Source: an uncultured Clostridium sp. (GTDB lineage: Bacteria > Bacillota_A > Clostridia > Lachnospirales > Lachnospiraceae). From it: a DNA stretch of 12,341 nucleotides. A program made the translations under genes and the position numbers. This document shows positions 7,500 through 12,341 of the stretch, piece by piece. The stretch lies in NCBI GenBank assembly GCA_900556965.1, contig USQV01000010.1, positions 1 to 12,341 of the forward strand, in the 5' to 3' direction. The notes under the pieces were generated by a model that had not been told where the DNA came from, did not search any database, and saw only the letters and a program-made list of their open reading frames with translations. The number at the start of each line of letters is the position of its first letter. The stretch's first letter is position 1.

Positions 7500-7549
7500 A
7501 TTGTCAGATAAAATAGTGATATCCACAAAAATGAAAGGCAGGTCAAATT

Positions 7550-8986
7550 ATGGGAAAAGATTTCAGAGAAGAACTTGGCACTTTGATCGATGAGAGAAAA
7601 AAGGCCTACACAGATCTGAGTGATGAGATCTGGGGATATGCGGAGCCGCGTTTCCAGGAGTATGATTCCTCAAAAGCCCAGCAGGAGTATTTAAAGTCGA
7701 GAGGCTTTTCCGTCCGTGCAGATCTGGCAGGGGAAGAAACAGCATTTATCGCGGAATATGGAAGCGGGAAACCGGTTCTTGCTTTCCTCGGTGAATTTGA
7801 TGCGTTATCCAGTCTTCAGCAGGAAGCGGATAATACTGTGCATTGCCCGATCGCCGGAAAGACAAACGGTCATGGCTGCGGCCATCATCTTCTCGGAATG
7901 GCCTCTGTGGCAGCGGTGGATGCGTTAAAGACCTATATGGAGGAGCATAAGCTTCCGGGAACGATCCGCTACTATGGCTGTCCGGCCGAAGAAAATGCAG
8001 GCGGAAAGGCATACCTCGTCCGCGACGGCCTTTTCGGAGACTGCGATGCGGCGATAACCTGGCATCCCAGTGACACAAATAAGACCATGGGCGAAGACAA
8101 ATTCCTCGCCAATTTCCGCGTATTCTTCACCTTCCACGGAATCTCCTCCCATGCGGCAGGCGCTCCGGAGCTTGGACGATCTGCTTTAGATGCAGTTGAG
8201 ATCATGGATATCGGCGTCAACTATCTGAGAGAGCACATGATGGATGCGGCAAGAGTCCACGGCGCTATCACAAATTCCGGCGGTATTGCTCCGAACGTGA
8301 TCCCGGCCGAGGCGCAGATCCTTTATGCGATCCGTGCTCCGAAGGTAACGCAGGTGAAAAAGCTTTATGAGCGGATCTGCGATATCGCAAAGGGAGCCGC
8401 ACTGATCACCGGAACGACGGTGGATATCCGTCAGGTCGCAGCATATTCTAACGTCATCAAGAATAACACGTTAGAGGAGCTCATGGATGAGAACCTCAGG
8501 CATTATATCCCGATCGGCTATACGGAGGAGGAGCTTGCCTATGCGAAGAAATTCCAAGAGGTCACGACAGAGCTGGACAAAGAGGGCTTAAAGGATATGC
8601 TGGCAGCAATCGGCGGCAAATCAAAGCGGCGTGAGCTTTTGGATATGCCCCTTCTTGACTTTGTGCTTGACCGCAAGTTTACCTTTGGCGGCGGCGGATC
8701 TACAGATGTTGGTGATGTCAGCTGGGTAGTTCCGACAGGTCAGGTGAATGTGAACTGCTATGCGGCAGGAACGGCGCTTCATTCATGGCAGGCAGTTGCT
8801 CAGGGTAAGTCTACGATCGCTCATAAGGGCATGCTTGCGGCGGCAAAGGTCATGGCGGCTACCGGCGCTGAGCTTCTTATGGATCCCAAGCTGCTTGAGA
8901 AAGCCCATCAGGACTGGATCGAGGAGCTGGATGGTGAGGTATATCCGAATCCGCTTCCGAAGGATGTGAAGCCGGAGATCTGGTAA
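7550..8986 (+). CDS. abgB: M20-family amidohydrolase, AbgB-like (p-aminobenzoyl-glutamate hydrolase subunit B type)
   Basis: A 478-residue cytosolic metallohydrolase that cleaves an amide bond. AbgB of Escherichia coli (481 residues, as recalled) works with AbgA to split p-aminobenzoyl-glutamate. Similarity runs along the whole length: FLGEFDAL, NGHGCGHHLLG, YYGCPAEE, LGRSALDAV, ITNSGGIAPNV, ASTDVGDVSW-like GGSTDVGDVSW, and LHSWQAVAQGK. Likely metal ligands are Cys110, His112, Glu148, His172 and His411, with Glu147 as the probable catalytic base. His201 sits in the SSHAAGAP segment of the dimerisation domain. AGG lies seven bases before the ATG. It is 82 bases behind the importer, suggesting that it processes the imported compound. 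No abgA or abgT is in the window, so the substrate may be another N-acyl amino acid or dipeptide. Confidence 0.88.
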   Translation: MGKDFREELGTLIDERKKAYTDLSDEIWGYAEPRFQEYDSSKAQQEYLKSRGFSVRADLAGEETAFIAEYGSGKPVLAFLGEFDALSSLQQEADNTVHCPIAGKTNGHGCGHHLLGMASVAAVDALKTYMEEHKLPGTIRYYGCPAEENAGGKAYLVRDGLFGDCDAAITWHPSDTNKTMGEDKFLANFRVFFTFHGISSHAAGAPELGRSALDAVEIMDIGVNYLREHMMDAARVHGAITNSGGIAPNVIPAEAQILYAIRAPKVTQVKKLYERICDIAKGAALITGTTVDIRQVAAYSNVIKNNTLEELMDENLRHYIPIGYTEEELAYAKKFQEVTTELDKEGLKDMLAAIGGKSKRRELLDMPLLDFVLDRKFTFGGGGSTDVGDVSWVVPTGQVNVNCYAAGTALHSWQAVAQGKSTIAHKGMLAAAKVMAATGAELLMDPKLLEKAHQDWIEELDGEVYPNPLPKDVKPEIW

Positions 8987-9027
8987 ACCCGGAGAAAAAT
9001 TATTAAAAAAAATAAATGAAAAAAGTG

Positions 9028-9056
9028 TTGACAGATGAAGATATATGTAGTAAACT
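9028..9056 (+). promoter_or_regulatory. Sigma-A promoter of tRNA-Arg
   Basis: A perfect TTGACA (9028-9033), a 17-base spacer and TAAACT (9051-9056) lie 37 bases upstream of the tRNA. The leader between them contains TGTTTC (9058-9063) and GAAACA (9075-9080), which can pair as a six-base stem. Confidence 0.8.
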
Positions 9057-9093
9057 ATGTTTCGTTGAGCGAGTGAAACAAATTGCTCAGTGT

Positions 9094-9167
9094 GCGTCAG
9101 TAGCTCAGCTGGATAGAGCATACGGCTACGGACCGTAGTGTCGGGAGTTCGAATCTTCTCTGGCGCG
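9094..9167 (+). tRNA. tRNA-Arg (anticodon ACG)
   Basis: The acceptor GCGTCAG pairs with CTGGCGC (one G-U), the D stem is GCTC/GAGC, the anticodon stem TACGG/CCGTA holds loop CTACGGA, and the T arm GGGAG/CTTCT (two G-U pairs) holds TTCGAAT. The discriminator is G9167. CCA is not encoded. The ACG anticodon would need A34-to-inosine editing to read CGU, CGC and CGA. Confidence 0.95.
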
Positions 9168-9178
9168 CTTTTGAAAAG

Positions 9179-9210
9179 GCTCTGTAATCGAAAGGTTACA
9201 GAGCTTTTTT
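9179..9210 (+). terminator. Intrinsic terminator after tRNA-Arg
   Basis: An 11-pair stem (9179-9189 with 9194-9204, one T-G) is capped by a GAAA tetraloop and followed by six T residues. It ends the tRNA-Arg transcript 11 bases after the gene. Confidence 0.92.
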
Positions 9211-9274
9211 GCTCTATAAAAAAGGCTATCGACCGCGCAAGGCGCGAGAATATGCCATTAAGGTGAGGATCAGG

Positions 9275-9835
9275 ATGGGACAGAGAAAAACACTTAGCTT
9301 TACGTATGAGCTGATCCGCTCCAACAGAAAGACCGTGTCTTTGCAGGTGGGGCAAAACGGGGAGCTGACCGTGCGGGCGCCCCAGAGGATGCGGACAGAG
9401 GAAACAGATCGTTTTGTGGAAAACCACCGGGAATGGATCCGGAAAAAACGGTCAGAGCTGGAAGAAAATAGGAAAAAGTGCCCACAGTATACGGCAGAGG
9501 AAAAAAGACAGGGCATCGAGCTCGCTAAAAAGATATTTGAGCGGAAATGCAGGGAATATGCGGAGATAATGGGAGTGACCTACGGCAGGATCACAATCCG
9601 CGAGCAGAAAACCAGATGGGGAAGCTGCAGCGCGGCCGGAAATCTGAATTTCAACTGGCGGCTTGTGGAGATGCCGGAGGAGATCATCGATTATCTGGTC
9701 GTCCATGAGCTGGCGCACCGGCGCGAAATGAATCACAGCAAAGCGTTCTGGGCAATCGTGGAGCAGACACTTCCCGATTATAAAGTACGCCGGGAATGGC
9801 TCAGAAAAAACGGAGCCGCCTACAATGCAAAATGA
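9275..9835 (+). CDS. YgjP-like zinc metallopeptidase (DUF45 / M48-related)
   Basis: A 186-residue protein with the full YgjP signature: [18 protein letters not shown] (113-130), then [18 protein letters not shown] (142-159). The HExxH residues His144, Glu145 and His148 plus His154 are the expected zinc and catalytic residues. There is no signal peptide or membrane segment, so it is probably cytosolic. Residues 42-95 are strongly charged and likely helical. Its substrate is unknown in the family. The start at the ATG at 9275 follows AGGTGA by eight bases. A GTG at 9263 is a weaker alternative, and starts further up run into the tRNA-Arg terminator. No convincing promoter is seen in 9211-9274. 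recJ follows after 30 bases, so the two are probably co-transcribed. Confidence 0.9.
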   Translation: MGQRKTLSFTYELIRSNRKTVSLQVGQNGELTVRAPQRMRTEETDRFVENHREWIRKKRSELEENRKKCPQYTAEEKRQGIELAKKIFERKCREYAEIMGVTYGRITIREQKTRWGSCSAAGNLNFNWRLVEMPEEIIDYLVVHELAHRREMNHSKAFWAIVEQTLPDYKVRREWLRKNGAAYNAK

Positions 9836-9865
9836 TCCCCGGGATGTGAAATGGGAGGGCAGGAT

Positions 9866-11620
9866 ATGCAGCAGAAAAAAAAGAAAGAGATCTGGATGCT
9901 TTATACGAAAAGAGCAGATTTTAACGGTCTGGCTGCCCGCTTAGGCGTGAGCCCGGTATCTGTCCGCATCATGAGAAACAGAGGGATCGAGACAGAGGAA
10001 GGGATGTATCGGTATCTGTACGGGACGCCGGAGGATATGTATGACGGAAGGCTGATGCGGGACATGGAAAAGGCCGCCGGGCTCCTTATGGAAAAAATAA
10101 GGAGCGGAAAGCGAATCCGGATCATCGGAGATTACGATATCGACGGCGTATGCTCGACCTATCTTCTCTATACGGGCTTAAACAGGGTGTGCCGGGAGAT
10201 AGAAAAAAAGCAGAGAATATATTCGGAAAACAGTATCATAGATTATGAGATACCGGACAGGATCCGGGATGGCTATGGGATCAATATGTCCATTATCCGT
10301 CAGGCAGAAAAGGATCAGATCGATACGATCATCACCTGTGATAATGGGATTGCCGCTGCCTCTGAGATCGCGGAGGCAAAAAGAGCGAAAATGACGGTGA
10401 TCGTGACCGATCATCATGAGGTTCCCATCGGAGCCTCTGGGCAGGTGCTCCCCATGGCGGATGCCATCGTTAATCCGAAGCAGGAAGGAGATGCCTATCC
10501 CTTTAAGGAGATATGCGGGGCAGTCGTAGTTTATAAGCTTCTGGAAACGCTGTATGAGTACGCCGGGATCCCAAAGGCAGAATGGAAGGAGCTTCTGGAA
10601 TTTGCGGCGATCGCGACGGTGGGTGACGTCATGAGGCTTCAGGATGAAAACCGTCTGATCGTAAAGTATGGGCTTAAGCAGATCGCAGCGACAAAGAATC
10701 CGGGACTTAGAAAGTTGATAGAAAAAAACGATCTCGATCCGGCCTCTTTAAGTGCCTATCACATCGGCTTTGTGATCGGGCCGTGCCTGAATGCGGGCGG
10801 CAGGCTGCAGACGGCAAAGCTGGCGCTTCGACTTCTTCTGGCCGACAGTGACGAAAAGGCGGAGCAGCTGGCAGAGCAGCTTAAGGCTTTAAACGATATA
10901 AGAAAGGATATGACGAAGGCAGGCGAAGAAGCTGCCATCCGGCAGGTGGAGGAAAAGTACAGCTCAGACCGCGTTTTGGTTGTATATCTGCCGGAATGCC
11001 ATGAATCCCTTGCCGGGATCATCGCCGGCCGTGTCAGAGAGTATTTTCATAAACCGGCGATCGTCCTGACAGACGGTGAGCAGATAGTAAAGGGCTCAGG
11101 ACGCTCGATTGAACAGTACAACATGTTTAAGGGGCTTACTGAGGTTGCAGAGCTTCTTCCGAAATTCGGAGGCCATCCCATGGCGGCAGGGCTTTCCATC
11201 GAAAAAAAGGACATTGACGAATTTCGCCGGCGTCTCAACGAAAATGCAAAGCTGACGGAGGAGGATTTTATCCCAAAGCTCTGGATCGATGTCCCGATGC
11301 CGTTGGAATACGTCAGCGAACAGGTGGTGGAGGAGCTAAAGCTTCTTGAACCCTTTGGGCAGGGCAATGAAAAGCCGAAATTTGCCCAGAAGGGGATCAC
11401 GATCCGCAGTACCCGCATTCTCGGAAGAAACAGGAATACTGTCCGGCTGAGTTTGGTCACGGAGAGCGGCTTTACGATGGATGGTCTGTGGTTTGGGGAT
11501 GCCGATCGCTTTATGGAGGAGCTGGACGGGAAAAATACGATCGACATCATCTATTATCCGGATGTCAACGAATATAACGGCACAAAGACCCTGCAGGCGA
11601 TCATACAATGCTTTAATTAA
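9866..11620 (+). CDS. recJ: Single-stranded-DNA-specific exonuclease RecJ
   Basis: RecJ degrades single-stranded DNA 5' to 3' in recombination, mismatch and base-excision repair. The 584 residues contain the DHH-family motifs: GDYDIDG (88-94), TCDNG (157-161), TDHH (181-184) and TVGDVM (251-256). The DHHA1 part holds the HESLAGIIAGR element (379-389), KGSGRS (409-414) and GGHPMAAG (435-442). An OB-fold-like C-terminus follows from about 470. All metal-binding Asp/His positions are kept. The third block reads CHESLAG where the E. coli type reads WHxGVxG, which fits the compact clostridial RecJ group. Start chosen at the ATG at 9866, seven bases after GGGAGG; an ATG at 9851 in frame contains that ribosome site and is less likely. 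Confidence 0.94.
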   Translation: MQQKKKKEIWMLYTKRADFNGLAARLGVSPVSVRIMRNRGIETEEGMYRYLYGTPEDMYDGRLMRDMEKAAGLLMEKIRSGKRIRIIGDYDIDGVCSTYLLYTGLNRVCREIEKKQRIYSENSIIDYEIPDRIRDGYGINMSIIRQAEKDQIDTIITCDNGIAAASEIAEAKRAKMTVIVTDHHEVPIGASGQVLPMADAIVNPKQEGDAYPFKEICGAVVVYKLLETLYEYAGIPKAEWKELLEFAAIATVGDVMRLQDENRLIVKYGLKQIAATKNPGLRKLIEKNDLDPASLSAYHIGFVIGPCLNAGGRLQTAKLALRLLLADSDEKAEQLAEQLKALNDIRKDMTKAGEEAAIRQVEEKYSSDRVLVVYLPECHESLAGIIAGRVREYFHKPAIVLTDGEQIVKGSGRSIEQYNMFKGLTEVAELLPKFGGHPMAAGLSIEKKDIDEFRRRLNENAKLTEEDFIPKLWIDVPMPLEYVSEQVVEELKLLEPFGQGNEKPKFAQKGITIRSTRILGRNRNTVRLSLVTESGFTMDGLWFGDADRFMEELDGKNTIDIIYYPDVNEYNGTKTLQAIIQCFN

Positions 11621-11630
11621 AAAAAACATA

Positions 11631-11683
11631 AACTCCCTCTTTTTTTCATACGCTGGTGACAGCAGACAGGAAAGGAGGGAGTT
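11631..11683 (+). promoter_or_regulatory. Hairpin in the recJ/P-type ATPase gap that masks the ATPase ribosome binding site
   Basis: Bases 11631-11643 pair with 11671-11683 over 13 positions (one T-G). The right arm contains the AGGAGG (11673-11678) of the next gene. Inside the loop, GCTG-GTGA-CAGC (11652-11663) makes a small hairpin with a GNRA-like loop. ATTTTGTTT follows, so the element could act as a recJ terminator, as a translation block on the ATPase, or both. It does not resemble the yybP-ykoY manganese riboswitch. Confidence 0.6.
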
Positions 11684-11686
11684 ATT

Positions 11687-12341
11687 TTGTTTGAGGAAAA
11701 GACGGCGGCAGAAACAAAAAGGATATTGGAGGCAGAGGCTTACGGAGGGCTCTCACGCGATGTAGTGAATAAACGTCGGCAAAGCTTTGGGCCGAATGAG
11801 GTAGAAAAATGGCCCGGGCCATCCTTCTTATCCCGGCTCTTTTCCCAGCTTGCGGATCCGTTCCTGTATGTTCTGGCGGCGGCAGGGGGGATCTCTGTCC
11901 TTTTAGGAGAGCTGGCAGACGCCTGTATTATCGCGGCAGTAGTTATCCTTAATACAGCAGTCGGGATGATACAGGAGGGAAAAGCAAAAAAAGCGCTGGA
12001 TGCCTTGGAAAAGATGACCCGGCTGAAGGCTGTGGTAAGACGGGAAGGGATAGAACAGACCGTGGATGCCGCAGAGCTGGTGATGGGAGACCGTGTCCTT
12101 CTGGAGGCCGGAAGACAGGTTCCGGCTGATCTGAGGCTGATCATCACGGAAAATATGCAGATTGAGGAGTCTGCCCTGACCGGAGAGGCGGAGCCGGCAA
12201 AAAAAGACGCGGAATTTCTTGCCGGGAAAGACACGCCCTTAGGAGACCGGAAAAATATGGCCTATATGTCTACTAATGTGACTGCAGGGCACGGAGAAGG
12301 GATCGTTACGGCGGTGGGAATGGATACGGAGATCGGAAAGA
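11687..12341 (+). CDS. P-type cation-transporting ATPase, type II (calcium-ATPase-like), 5' part; runs off the right edge
   Basis: The 218 visible residues match the N-terminus of SERCA/PMCA-type pumps, which move Ca2+ or another cation across the membrane using ATP. The cation-ATPase N-domain is at about 10-40 (YGGLSRDVVNKRRQSFGPNEV), followed by two membrane segments at about 58-75 and 78-97 and the actuator domain with LTGEAEP (164-170). The TGE needed for dephosphorylation is residues 165-167. The phosphorylation DKTGT motif and cation-site helices lie outside the window, so ion specificity cannot be judged. The start is a TTG at 11687, eight bases after a perfect AGGAGG; there is no in-frame ATG until well inside the conserved region. 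The ribosome site lies in a long hairpin, suggesting controlled translation. Confidence 0.9.
   Translation, partial: MFEEKTAAETKRILEAEAYGGLSRDVVNKRRQSFGPNEVEKWPGPSFLSRLFSQLADPFLYVLAAAGGISVLLGELADACIIAAVVILNTAVGMIQEGKAKKALDALEKMTRLKAVVRREGIEQTVDAAELVMGDRVLLEAGRQVPADLRLIITENMQIEESALTGEAEPAKKDAEFLAGKDTPLGDRKNMAYMSTNVTAGHGEGIVTAVGMDTEIGK

Noticed and set aside
9231..9250. CGCGC-AAG-GCGCG inverted repeat before the metallopeptidase gene
   Set aside because: Five pairs with a three-base loop and no T-run is too weak to call a terminator or operator, and it shows no relation to the gene's start.
8783..9427. Minus-strand frame of 214 codons covering tRNA-Arg
   Set aside because: It crosses a tRNA, its terminator and parts of two well-supported plus-strand genes, and resembles no protein family I know.
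11621..11690. yybP-ykoY manganese riboswitch before the P-type ATPase
   Set aside because: This riboswitch often precedes such pumps, but the gap is too short and lacks its conserved loops. Only a simple hairpin with a nested stem is present.
11740..12234. Minus-strand frame of 164 codons at the right end
   Set aside because: It is antisense to the P-type ATPase, whose N-domain, membrane segments and TGE motif are clear. The Ser/Arg/Ala-rich translation is typical of a shadow frame.
1..12341. CRISPR array, toxin-antitoxin pair, phage or transposase gene
   Set aside because: Reading both strands gave no spaced direct repeats, no small paired genes and no recombinase motifs. The window is filled by housekeeping and uptake genes.

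Overview
The window looks like a chromosomal segment of a Gram-positive anaerobe of the Clostridia, most likely Lachnospiraceae. This rests on strong AGGAGG-type ribosome binding sites, frequent TTG/GTG starts, sigma-A promoters with 17-base spacers, tRNA genes without an encoded CCA, a lipoprotein linker rich in Ala/Thr/Glu, and a short clostridial-type RecJ. The assignment is an inference; no marker gene fixes the genus.

Left part (1-1290, minus strand): the first 93 codons of ispF (isoprenoid precursor synthesis) run off the left edge. Upstream of it in the same direction lies a diacylglycerol/lipid-kinase-family gene whose nucleotide-binding motifs are badly eroded. A divergent promoter region follows, then a two-gene tRNA transcript (Val-UAC, Leu-UAA) with its own promoter and intrinsic terminator (1329-1627).

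Centre (1628-8986, plus strand): a complete peptide-type ABC importer in the order binding lipoprotein, permease B, permease C, ATPase D, ATPase F. It starts from an AT-rich control region with palindromes, and a strong hairpin separates the binding protein from the permeases. Directly behind it, apparently with an extra promoter of its own, is an M20-family amidohydrolase that closely resembles AbgB, the p-aminobenzoyl-glutamate hydrolase subunit. Together they suggest import and hydrolysis of a dipeptide-like or N-acyl-amino-acid compound.

Right part (8987-12341, plus strand): a tRNA-Arg (ACG) transcript with promoter and terminator, a YgjP-like zinc metallopeptidase, a RecJ single-strand exonuclease, and the start of a type II P-type cation ATPase that runs off the right edge. 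The ATPase begins with TTG, and a long hairpin in the recJ-ATPase gap buries its ribosome binding site.

Most of this is ordinary housekeeping or nutrient-uptake DNA. I do not see a defence system, CRISPR array, insertion sequence or phage. The points most worth checking are the motif-degenerate lipid kinase, the importer-AbgB module without AbgA, and the hairpin over the P-type ATPase start.
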